56,822 nucleotides of DNA from Vicinamibacterales bacterium (lineage in GTDB: Bacteria > Acidobacteriota > Vicinamibacteria > Vicinamibacterales > 2-12-FULL-66-21), in contig DASXLB010000040.1 in assembly GCA_036496585.1 (NCBI GenBank), positions 1 to 56,822 on the forward strand, written 5' to 3'. How positions within the stretch are numbered: the stretch's first letter is position 1; each line of letters begins with the position of its first letter. A model generated the notes under the pieces. It was given only the letters and a program-made list of their open reading frames with translations. It did not search any database and had not been told where the DNA came from. Positions 16,927-24,419 of the stretch are shown here, one piece after another. The position numbers were made by a program, and so were the translations under genes.

Positions 16927-17916
16927 CTACCAGACGAACTTGAAGATCGGCGACACCTGCCGCGGATCCGGCTGTGTCGGGTCCCATTTCTTGTAGCTGT
17001 CCGGCACCGCCGACCAGCTGTCGTAGACTTTGCCGCCGACGAAGACGCTTTCCTTCGTGCCGTCCAGCGTCGTGCCGGCCGGCAGCGAGAAGAGGGAGTA
17101 CGAATGCGTCGGCGCCGCCGGTCCCGGGTGATCGCTGGCCGGTATCAGCTCCGGCACGCCGTCGCCGTTGATGTCGGCGCTGATCCAGGCGACGTGCAGC
17201 AGCTTGTGGTAGGTCCGATCCTTGATCATGTTGCGGATCTGGGTGTTGAAGCCGTTGACGATCGACTCGGCGTCATGGCGCGTGCGCGAGACCGCGAAGT
17301 ACAGCTCGCGGGTCAGCACTGGCGCGGCGCCGATCTGCAGGCGCGCCGCCGCTTCCTGCGGATGGTTGGCGATCAGATAGGTCACGACGAGCTCGTCGAT
17401 GAGCGCGTAGTCGACGTGGCCCTGGAGCAGCTCCGACAGGCTGTCTTCCTCGTGGCTGGTCCGGACCCACACCGGACCACTGCCTTCGATCACCGCGCCG
17501 TACGAGTAGCCCTCGACGATTCCGATCCGACGCCCCTTGAGCGCCGAGAGCGTGGTGGCGGACACGTCGGCGCCGTGCCGGCCGACCAGCACCAGCCGGT
17601 TCTCGAGATACGGCCGCGAGAAGAGCAGCACGTGCTCGCGGATCGGATCGCGCCACGCCGCGGCGCTGCCGTCGAAGTCGCCCGACAGGAGCTTCGCCTC
17701 GTAGTCCGACGGGCTGACGATCGTGGTCATCGACGAGAGGTGCAGGCGGCCGAGCGCGTTCTCGACCAGGTCGAGCGCAAACCGCGGCTGCCCCTCGCCG
17801 TTGGTGAACGGCGGCCATGCGGTCGAGACCAGTTTCAGCATGCGCGGCTGCGCCGACAGCACGATCGGCACGGTCGCCAGGGCCAACACCTGCGCGGCGG
17901 CAAGCCATCTACGCAT
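16927..17916 (-). CDS. periplasmic solute-binding protein (SBP_bac_3 type) with an EF-hand-like loop, 329 aa
   Basis: Signal peptide at residues 1-22. Residues about 25-225 follow the bacterial extracellular solute-binding protein family 3 pattern, starting with LVSTAWPPFTN and including FDGSAAAWRDPIREHVLLFSRPY. Residues 248-256 carry DINGDGVPE, an EF-hand/dockerin-style calcium loop (D248, N250, D252, E256). A Trp/Tyr-rich C-terminal tail with GGKVYDSWSAVPDSYKKWD follows. AAGGA lies 7 nt before the ATG. No permease or ATPase is adjacent, so it may act as a sensor or with a distant transporter. Confidence 0.82.
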   Translation of the reverse strand: MRRWLAAAQVLALATVPIVLSAQPRMLKLVSTAWPPFTNGEGQPRFALDLVENALGRLHLSSMTTIVSPSDYEAKLLSGDFDGSAAAWRDPIREHVLLFSRPYLENRLVLVGRHGADVSATTLSALKGRRIGIVEGYSYGAVIEGSGPVWVRTSHEEDSLSELLQGHVDYALIDELVVTYLIANHPQEAAARLQIGAAPVLTRELYFAVSRTRHDAESIVNGFNTQIRNMIKDRTYHKLLHVAWISADINGDGVPELIPASDHPGPAAPTHSYSLFSLPAGTTLDGTKESVFVGGKVYDSWSAVPDSYKKWDPTQPDPRQVSPIFKFVW

Positions 17917-17939
17917 CGTTCATCCTTTCAGCGCACAAT

Positions 17940-19382
17940 ATGAGCACCACCATGTCCGTCCACCCGCGCGCCTGCGTCGCCGGCGCGGTCATCGCGGCGG
18001 CCGTCGCCGTCTCCGTCGCGCTGGGCGCGCAGACCGTCATCAAGCTGCCCAAGAACAAGTTCACTCCGCAACAGGACGTCGAGCTTGGCCGCCAGGCGGC
18101 GGCCGAGGTCCGCAAGCAGTATCCCATCATCCGCGACGAGAACATCGATTCGTATTTGACGCGGCTTGGCAACCGGCTGGTCGAATCGGCGCCGTCGGAA
18201 TTCAAGCAACCGGTCTACGAGTATTCCTTCACCCCGGTGAACCTGAAGGAAATCAACGCCTTCGCGCTCCCCGGTGGCCCGATGTTCGTGCATCGCGGAA
18301 TGTTCGACGCCGCCGCGTCGGAGGGGGAAGTCGCCGGCGTCATGGCGCACGAGCTGTCGCACGTCCTGCTGCGCCACGGCACCGCCAATATGACGAAGGC
18401 GCAGAATCCGTGGCTGCAGCTCGGCCAGATTGCCGGGGCCGTCGGCGGCGCCGTGGTCGGCGGCGCGGCGGGGTCCGCGATCACGCAGGGCAGCCAGTTC
18501 GGCCTGGGCACGGTCGTGATGCGCTACAGCCGCGACTTCGAGAAGCAGGCCGACATCCTCGGCGTCCAGATCATGGCCCGCGCCGGCTACGATCCCCGCG
18601 CCCTCGCGCACATGTTCGAGACGATCGAGTCGCAGGCCAAGTCGAGCGGCGGCAACGGCCCACAGTGGCTGAGTGACCATCCGAATCCCGGCAACCGATC
18701 CCAGTACATCGACGAAGAGGCCTCGCACCTCAGCCTCGGCGCGCCACCCGATTCGACGCAGTTTCCGACGATCAAGACGGCGTTCGCGGGACTGCCGAAG
18801 GCCATGACGACGGCGGAACTGGCGCGCGCCAAGAACACCGGCGGCGGCGAAACCGGCGAGATGGCCCGCTCGGTCGGCCGACCCGGCGATCCGGTGCCGC
18901 GTCCGACGTCGCAGTTCCACGACATCAGCGGCGGCAAGGTGTTCCAGGCGTCCGTTCCGTCCGACTGGACGAGCCTGGCCTCGCGCACGTCGATGAAGGT
19001 CGTGCCGCCGAACGGCTATGGGGATCTCAAGGGCCAGACGGTATTCACCTACGGCGTCGAGTTCGGCGTCGCCCAGTCGAACTCGCGCGATCTGCACGCC
19101 GCCACCGACACGTTTCTGGACGCCATCGCGCGCGGCAATCCCGGCCTGCAGACGGGCGGTGATCGGCAGGCGCTCCGCATCTCGCAGCGCAGCGCTCTTC
19201 TCACGCCGCTCGTCAACCCGTCGGCGCTCGGCGGGCGCGAGCGCGTCGACATCTACACGACGTTCCTGTCGGACGGCAGCCTGTTCTACTACCTGACCGT
19301 CGTGCCGGAGGCGGACGCGCCGGCGTTCGCGGACGTCTTCCGGCGCATCGCTGAGTCGATTCGGTTGACGGACGCGCGGTAA
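17940..19382 (+). CDS. secreted or membrane-anchored M48-family metallopeptidase, 480 aa
   Basis: A signal peptide or anchor at about residues 6-30 is followed by an M48 peptidase domain. HELSH at 137-141 gives the two zinc His and the catalytic Glu138, and EKQAD (201-205) supplies the third ligand Glu201. A Gly/Ala-rich hydrophobic hairpin sits between them, as in BepA/LoiP-like proteins. The C-terminal 150 residues are a separate domain of unknown role. There is no Shine-Dalgarno sequence at 17940 or at the alternative ATG 17952. TATGAG lies 7 nt before 17952, so a leaderless start at 17952 is possible. Only 23 bp separate it from the divergent solute-binding gene. Confidence 0.88.
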   Translation: MSTTMSVHPRACVAGAVIAAAVAVSVALGAQTVIKLPKNKFTPQQDVELGRQAAAEVRKQYPIIRDENIDSYLTRLGNRLVESAPSEFKQPVYEYSFTPVNLKEINAFALPGGPMFVHRGMFDAAASEGEVAGVMAHELSHVLLRHGTANMTKAQNPWLQLGQIAGAVGGAVVGGAAGSAITQGSQFGLGTVVMRYSRDFEKQADILGVQIMARAGYDPRALAHMFETIESQAKSSGGNGPQWLSDHPNPGNRSQYIDEEASHLSLGAPPDSTQFPTIKTAFAGLPKAMTTAELARAKNTGGGETGEMARSVGRPGDPVPRPTSQFHDISGGKVFQASVPSDWTSLASRTSMKVVPPNGYGDLKGQTVFTYGVEFGVAQSNSRDLHAATDTFLDAIARGNPGLQTGGDRQALRISQRSALLTPLVNPSALGGRERVDIYTTFLSDGSLFYYLTVVPEADAPAFADVFRRIAESIRLTDAR

Positions 19383-19423
19383 CGGCCGCCTCGAGTTTAC
19401 GGCGCGGCCGCCACCGCCGCCGC

Positions 19424-19429
19424 TATAAT
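19424..19429 (+). promoter_or_regulatory. consensus -10 element (TATAAT) of a leaderless promoter
   Basis: A perfect TATAAT in very GC-rich surroundings, 7 nt before the ATG at 19437 and with no ribosome binding site. The expected transcription start coincides with the start codon. A -35 element is not clear. Confidence 0.6.
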
Positions 19430-19436
19430 CCGCCCG

Positions 19437-22400
19437 ATGCTTCGCCGGGTCGTAACGTTTCTCGCGCTGGTCCTGTCGATGTCGACGGCGGCCACCGCCC
19501 AATCCGTCTTCACCTCGCGGCTCGACGATCCCGCCGCCGTCTATCTCACGCCGCAGGATTCCTCCGTGAAAGGGGACGGCGTCGCAGACGACAGCGGCCC
19601 GCTCCAGGCCGCCATCGACAAGGCGGCCGCGACTCCCAACGGCGGTGTTCTGTTCATCCCCGCCGGGCGCTATCGCATCACCCGCACTCTCTATCTCTGG
19701 CGTGCCGTCCGGGTGATCGGCTACGGCGCGACCCGGCCTGTTCTCGTGCTCGGAGCGAATACGCCGGGCTACCAGAAGGGGATCGGCCTGATGGTGATGT
19801 TCAGCAATGCCGGGGGGCCTGGGGGCGGCGTGCCGGGAGGGCGGGCCGGCGGGGCGGGCCGCGGCGCTCCGCCGCCGCGCGTGGCCTTTTCGCCACCCGG
19901 CCAGGTCCCGCCGCGAGACGATGTGCCCGATGCCAGCCCGGTGACGTTCTATTCGGCGATCAGCAACGTCGACGTCGAAATCGGCGACGGCAACCCCGCG
20001 GCCACCGCGATCCGGTTTCACGTCGCGCAGCATGGCTATCTCAGTCACATGAATCTGCGGCTCGGCTCAGGGCTCGCCGGGCTGATGCAGGTCGGCAACG
20101 AGGTCGAAGACCTGCACATCACCGGCGGCCGCTACGGCATCATCACCGAGAACACGTCGCCGTTCTGGCAGTTCACCGCGATCGACACGACGTTCGACGG
20201 GCAGCGCGACGCCGCGATCCGCGAGCACATGGTCCAGCTCACGCTGGTGCGCAACACCATCCGCAACGTTCCGGTCGCGGTCGATATCGATCCGGGCTAC
20301 TCGGACCAGGTGTGGGTCAAGGACAGCCGCTTCGAGAACGTCTCGACGGCCGTCGTCCTCATCAGCAACGAGAGGAATCCGTCGACTCAGGTCGGGTTCG
20401 AGAATACGGTGTGCGCGAACGTGCCAGTCCTGGCGCGATTCCGCGAGAGCGGCCGCACGCGGGCGGCGCCGTCGCCGATTTACCGTGTCGCGCACTACAA
20501 CTACGGCGTCGTCGTCACCAACGACAGCATCGGCCGCTTCGATACGCGGGTCAGCCTCGAGCCGCTCGCCACGCTGCCGGCGGCGTTGCCCGCGGCGCTG
20601 CCGTCGCTGCCCCCGACGTCGGAGTGGGTGAACGTGCACACGCTCGGCGTGAAGGGGGACGGCAGGACCGACGACACCGACGCGATCCAGAAAGCGATTG
20701 CCGAGCACCCCGTTCTCTACTTTCCACTCGGCTATTACATCGTCAAGAAGACGATCGTGATGAAGCCCGACACCGTGCTGATCGCACTGCACTCGCAGAG
20801 CACGCAGTTCGATCTGCCCGATTCGACGCCGGGGTTCCAGGGCGTCGGAGCGCCGCAGGCGATCCTCGAGGCGCCGCAGGGAGGCGCCAACATCGTCAGC
20901 GGCCTTGGCTTCTATTCGGGCGGCGTCAACCCGCGCGCGACGGCGATCAAGTGGATGTCGGCCGAGCGATCGCTGATGTCCGACGTCCAGATCAACAATG
21001 GCGGATTCCTGCCGCAAGAGACGCGGACGATGTACTACAACACCGCAGACGGCGGCCGCGGCGGCAACCCGTTCTCTGCGGGCCGCTGGGGCGCGCAGCA
21101 GCCGAGCATCTGGGTCACCCACGGCGGCGGCGGCTCGTTCGCCAACATCTGGTCGGCGAACACGCTGGCGCAGGGCGGCTTCTACGTGTCCGACACGACG
21201 ACGCCCGGCCACACCTACGAGATCTCGGTCGAGCACCACATGCACAACGAGTTCAAGTTCGATCGCGTCGAGAACTGGGACGTCAACGCGCCGCAGACCG
21301 AAGAGGAAGCGCCGAGCAGCCCCGATTCGGTCTCGTTCGAGATCAACGACTCGAAGAACATCGCGATCAACAACTACCACGCCTACCGGGTGACACGGAG
21401 TCACGCGCCGTTTTCCTCAGCGGCGCGGATCAGCAATTCGACCGGCATCCGGTTCCGCAACGTGCGGGTCAACGCCGAGAGCGGCTACGGGACCTGCGAC
21501 GAGAGCGGCTGCGGGACGTTTCTCCGCGTCAGCAGGTTTCCCTACGACAACGCGATCCAGGACATGAAGACCGGCCGCGAGGTGCGCGAACACGAGTTCG
21601 CCGTGTTCGACTTTCCGCCGGCCGCCGCGGCGCCGACCGCGACGGCGCCGGCGGTGCAGGACGGTGCGGTCCACAAAATCGTCGGCGGCTTCGACGCGAT
21701 CGCCGGCGCGGCCGCCGGACCCGATGGCACGATCTACTTCGTCGACCACCGCCAGCAGCGCATCTTCGCGTGGTCGGCGGCGCGCGGGTTGGTCGTCGTA
21801 CGGCACGACACGGCCGACGCCGTGAATCTGGCGATCGACACCTCCGGCAGTCTGCTCGTGCAGTCCTCCGCGGGACCGCAGGGCACGGTCTATTCGTTCC
21901 GCCCGGGCTCGCCGCTCGACCAGGTAGCCGTGCTCGACGCGAAGGCGGGGCCGGCTCCGGCGGGCGCGCGGTTCGTCCTGCCTGGCAACGTGTGGGACAA
22001 CGGCGAGTTCAAGGATCAGCTCAATCCCGACACGCTCGAATTCCGGACGAACGCGCAGATGTTCGCCGAAGACATGACCACGCCGCGGGAGCGGGCCTAC
22101 GTCTCGCCCGACGGCAGTCTGGTGCTCCCGCACGGGCGGGTGTTCCGGCAGGGCCCCGACGACAACGTCGCCGGCATGGATCCGACGGGCTGGCGCTGGT
22201 CGAACAACCTCGATGCGACCGGATTCATCACGGCGGCGCCAGGCGAGCAGGTCTACGTGGCGAGCGGGGCCGAGAACCGCACCTATCGAGCGACGGTGAG
22301 GCCCGACGGATCGCTCGGCGGCCTGGAGGTGTTCGCTGAGCGCGGTGGCGAGAGCGTCGTCGCCGACCGCGCCGGCCACGTGTTCGTCGCCAACGGTCAG

Positions 22401-22556
22401 ATCTTCGTCTTCGACCGCGCCGGCACGTCGATCGGCCGTATCGACGTGCCCGAGCGGCCGATCCAGCTGCTGTTCGGCGGCCCCGATCGACGCACCCTCT
22501 TCATCCTTACGCACCACACGCTGTACGCCGTGACGACGAAGTCGTCGGGCATCTGA
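19437..22556 (+). CDS. large exported two-domain beta-helix protein (pectate-lyase-3/GH55-like) with a propeller-like tail, 1039 aa
   Basis: Signal peptide at residues 1-21. Two copies of a pectate-lyase-3 domain begin with SVKGDGVADDSGPLQAAID (residue 42) and GVKGDGRTDDTDAIQKAI (about residue 406), the pairing seen in GH55-type beta-helix enzymes. A Gly/Pro/Arg-rich insert sits at residues 124-160 (positions 19806-19916). From about residue 740 the sequence changes to repeats resembling an SMP-30/NHL beta-propeller, with FVDHRQQRIFAW and FVANGQIFVFDR. A carbohydrate-active role is likely; whether it is a lyase or a glucanase cannot be told. Ends 13 bp before mscL. Confidence 0.82.
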   Translation: MLRRVVTFLALVLSMSTAATAQSVFTSRLDDPAAVYLTPQDSSVKGDGVADDSGPLQAAIDKAAATPNGGVLFIPAGRYRITRTLYLWRAVRVIGYGATRPVLVLGANTPGYQKGIGLMVMFSNAGGPGGGVPGGRAGGAGRGAPPPRVAFSPPGQVPPRDDVPDASPVTFYSAISNVDVEIGDGNPAATAIRFHVAQHGYLSHMNLRLGSGLAGLMQVGNEVEDLHITGGRYGIITENTSPFWQFTAIDTTFDGQRDAAIREHMVQLTLVRNTIRNVPVAVDIDPGYSDQVWVKDSRFENVSTAVVLISNERNPSTQVGFENTVCANVPVLARFRESGRTRAAPSPIYRVAHYNYGVVVTNDSIGRFDTRVSLEPLATLPAALPAALPSLPPTSEWVNVHTLGVKGDGRTDDTDAIQKAIAEHPVLYFPLGYYIVKKTIVMKPDTVLIALHSQSTQFDLPDSTPGFQGVGAPQAILEAPQGGANIVSGLGFYSGGVNPRATAIKWMSAERSLMSDVQINNGGFLPQETRTMYYNTADGGRGGNPFSAGRWGAQQPSIWVTHGGGGSFANIWSANTLAQGGFYVSDTTTPGHTYEISVEHHMHNEFKFDRVENWDVNAPQTEEEAPSSPDSVSFEINDSKNIAINNYHAYRVTRSHAPFSSAARISNSTGIRFRNVRVNAESGYGTCDESGCGTFLRVSRFPYDNAIQDMKTGREVREHEFAVFDFPPAAAAPTATAPAVQDGAVHKIVGGFDAIAGAAAGPDGTIYFVDHRQQRIFAWSAARGLVVVRHDTADAVNLAIDTSGSLLVQSSAGPQGTVYSFRPGSPLDQVAVLDAKAGPAPAGARFVLPGNVWDNGEFKDQLNPDTLEFRTNAQMFAEDMTTPRERAYVSPDGSLVLPHGRVFRQGPDDNVAGMDPTGWRWSNNLDATGFITAAPGEQVYVASGAENRTYRATVRPDGSLGGLEVFAERGGESVVADRAGHVFVANGQIFVFDRAGTSIGRIDVPERPIQLLFGGPDRRTLFILTHHTLYAVTTKSSGI

Positions 22557-22569
22557 GAGGATTCACCGA

Positions 22570-23010
22570 ATGTGGAAAGAGTTCCGAATCTTCATCGCGC
22601 GCGGCAACGTCGTCGACCTCGCGGTCGGCGTGATCATCGGCGCCGCCTTCGGCAAGATTGTCACGACGCTGGTGGAAGGCATCATCATGCCGCCGCTCGG
22701 GCTGGTGCTGAACCACGTCGACTTCGGCAGCCTGTTCGTGACGCTCGACCACTCGAAGGGACTGCCGCAGTCGCTCGCCGACGCCAAGGCGAAGGGCATC
22801 CCGGTCATCGCCTACGGGCAGCTGATCAACGACCTGATCGGGTTCCTGATCGTCGCCTTCGTGGTGTTCCTGCTGGTGAAGCAGGTGAACCGGATCAAGG
22901 CTTCAGTCGAAGGTCCGGCGGCACCGACGACCAAGCCTTGTCCCTATTGCCAGTCGGCGATCAACCTCAAGGCGACGCGCTGCCCGCAGTGCACCTCGCA
23001 GATCGCCTGA
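22570..23010 (+). CDS. mscL: large-conductance mechanosensitive channel with a zinc-ribbon tail, 146 aa
   Basis: Homopentameric inner-membrane channel opened by membrane tension in hypo-osmotic shock. The N-terminal FIARGNVVDLAVGVIIGAAFGKIV is the conserved first helix, and GQLINDLIGFLIVAFVVFLLVK is the second helix. The periplasmic loop is somewhat long. After the second helix the usual cytoplasmic helix is followed by CPYC...CPQC (Cys124, 127, 138, 141), an added zinc ribbon absent from the classic E. coli protein. Adjacent to a convergent hydrolase 10 bp away. Confidence 0.95.
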   Translation: MWKEFRIFIARGNVVDLAVGVIIGAAFGKIVTTLVEGIIMPPLGLVLNHVDFGSLFVTLDHSKGLPQSLADAKAKGIPVIAYGQLINDLIGFLIVAFVVFLLVKQVNRIKASVEGPAAPTTKPCPYCQSAINLKATRCPQCTSQIA

Positions 23011-23020
23011 CGGGGGCCGC

Positions 23021-24046
23021 CTACCGATCCGGCTTCTTCGCCGAATCGTTGTAGGGATCGAGATTCCAGTCGAGGAAGGCCCAGACGCGGTTCCAGGAAT
23101 CGCGCTGCTCGCGGAAGTTGCGCGGCTCCCACGTCTTCGGGTCGACCTGCCGATCGAAAGTGTGCCCGAACGGAGGGTTGTCGTAGATGGTCGTCGTCGC
23201 GAGCGCCGGCTTGCGGGCGCGCAGCGCATCGACGAGCTGCTGGTCCTCCTCGAAGTTGACGTCCTGATCGTTGCGCGTGACGCCGACGTAGAGCGGAATC
23301 TGCAGCTTGTCGATCTGGTAGAGGGGCGAGCGATCCTTGTAGATCGCGTTGGTCTCGCTGCTGCCCGGCACGCCGCCGTAGCGGTTGGCGGGATCGATCA
23401 GCTCGTGCTGGCGATCGGTGCCTTTCCAGGCGAGCCGCTGGAACAGGTTGGTGACCGGCACCATCGCCACCGCGGCCTTGAACCTGGCCGGATTGCGCGT
23501 GATCGCGAGTAACGTGATCATGCCGCCGTGGCTCCAGCCGATGATGCCGATCCGTTCGGGGTCGACGGCGGGGTAGCGGCTGACCAGCACGTCGGCGGCG
23601 GTCACGACATCGTCAACCTCCTTGCCGCCGTAGTCGATCGCGTCATAGAAAGGCTGGCCGTAGCCGACGCTGCCGCGGTATTCCGGCGCGATGACCACGT
23701 AGCCTCTGGCGGTGGCGTCGCGGACGTAGGGGATGTAGTGCTCGTAGAGATGGCCGCGGATGTTCTCGTGCGTCCAGACGAGGGCCGGGTGCTGCTTCGG
23801 CCCGCGGATCGTGAGAGGCTGGAACACCCATGCCGGGATATCGAGATCGCCGGCGCTGCTGCGATAGGTGATCTTCTCGGCCTGGAAGTGGCCGTCGGCG
23901 GCCGATCGCCACGCCTGATCGGTGTCGGCCTGCTGCTGCAGCATGCGATCGAAATCGGGCTGCCGGTCCTGCGCCGCGGCGGACCACGCGAGCGCCGCGC
24001 ACGTCAAAAGAAGAGCGGCGACGCGGAGCGGGCGCACGAGCGCCAC
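23021..24046 (-). CDS. secreted prolyl-oligopeptidase-family hydrolase, 341 aa
   Basis: GTG start overlapping the stop of the upstream small gene by one base (TAGTG). A signal peptide covers about residues 5-26. The alpha/beta hydrolase core carries the nucleophile elbow GWSHGG with Ser172, an oxyanion-type segment PEYRGSVGYGQ near residue 122, an acid region VGVTRNDQDVNF, and the His in NPPFGHTFD. This is the S9/DLH-like family; the substrate may be a peptide or an ester. It lacks the propeller domain of true prolyl oligopeptidases. Confidence 0.87.
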   Translation of the reverse strand: MALVRPLRVAALLLTCAALAWSAAAQDRQPDFDRMLQQQADTDQAWRSAADGHFQAEKITYRSSAGDLDIPAWVFQPLTIRGPKQHPALVWTHENIRGHLYEHYIPYVRDATARGYVVIAPEYRGSVGYGQPFYDAIDYGGKEVDDVVTAADVLVSRYPAVDPERIGIIGWSHGGMITLLAITRNPARFKAAVAMVPVTNLFQRLAWKGTDRQHELIDPANRYGGVPGSSETNAIYKDRSPLYQIDKLQIPLYVGVTRNDQDVNFEEDQQLVDALRARKPALATTTIYDNPPFGHTFDRQVDPKTWEPRNFREQRDSWNRVWAFLDWNLDPYNDSAKKPDR

Positions 24047-24369
24047 TATACCTGAGAAGGAGGACGCGCGTGATTCAGGCTCAGCCAGCGGCTGAGGTGT
24101 TCGACGGCTTCAGTGGGCGTCCGTCCGTAGAAGGGCATCATCGCGCGCGATCCGCCCGGCGCCCGGGCGATCTGGGCGCGGAAGTTATCGGTGCCGATCG
24201 CGGATACCTCGATGCGGTATGCACGACCGTTGATAGTTTCGTCGAAGCGCTGAACGGTCACGGCGGAAGGAGCATTCTGCGCGCCCGCCCCGCTGCCCGC
24301 AAGCGAAAGAAAGCGCGAAGGCGCATCCACATGCAGCACGCGGCGGGAATCTGGACTGACCGCCCACAA
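24046..24369 (-). CDS. small hypothetical protein coupled to the S9-type hydrolase, up to 107 aa
   Basis: Called because its stop overlaps the GTG of the hydrolase gene (TAGTG) and the C-terminal 70 residues look protein-like, with AYRIEVSAIGTDNFRAQIAR and TPTEAVEHLSRWL. The start is uncertain: TTG at 24369 is the first possible codon, but GTG at 24339 or 24330 would also fit, and none has a ribosome binding site. TATTTT at 24368-24373 could be a -10 element, which would argue for a start downstream of 24361. Function unknown. Confidence 0.55.
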   Translation of the reverse strand: MWAVSPDSRRVLHVDAPSRFLSLAGSGAGAQNAPSAVTVQRFDETINGRAYRIEVSAIGTDNFRAQIARAPGGSRAMMPFYGRTPTEAVEHLSRWLSLNHARPPSQV

Positions 24370-24419
24370 AATACTGGCGGCATGTCAGAATGTCCACAGG
24401 CTTTCCACCGTCCGTCCAC

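Noticed and set aside
17928-20048. Minus-strand frame of 706 codons opposite the M48 peptidase
   Set aside because: The plus strand has zinc and signal-peptide motifs; the minus frame is a composition artefact.
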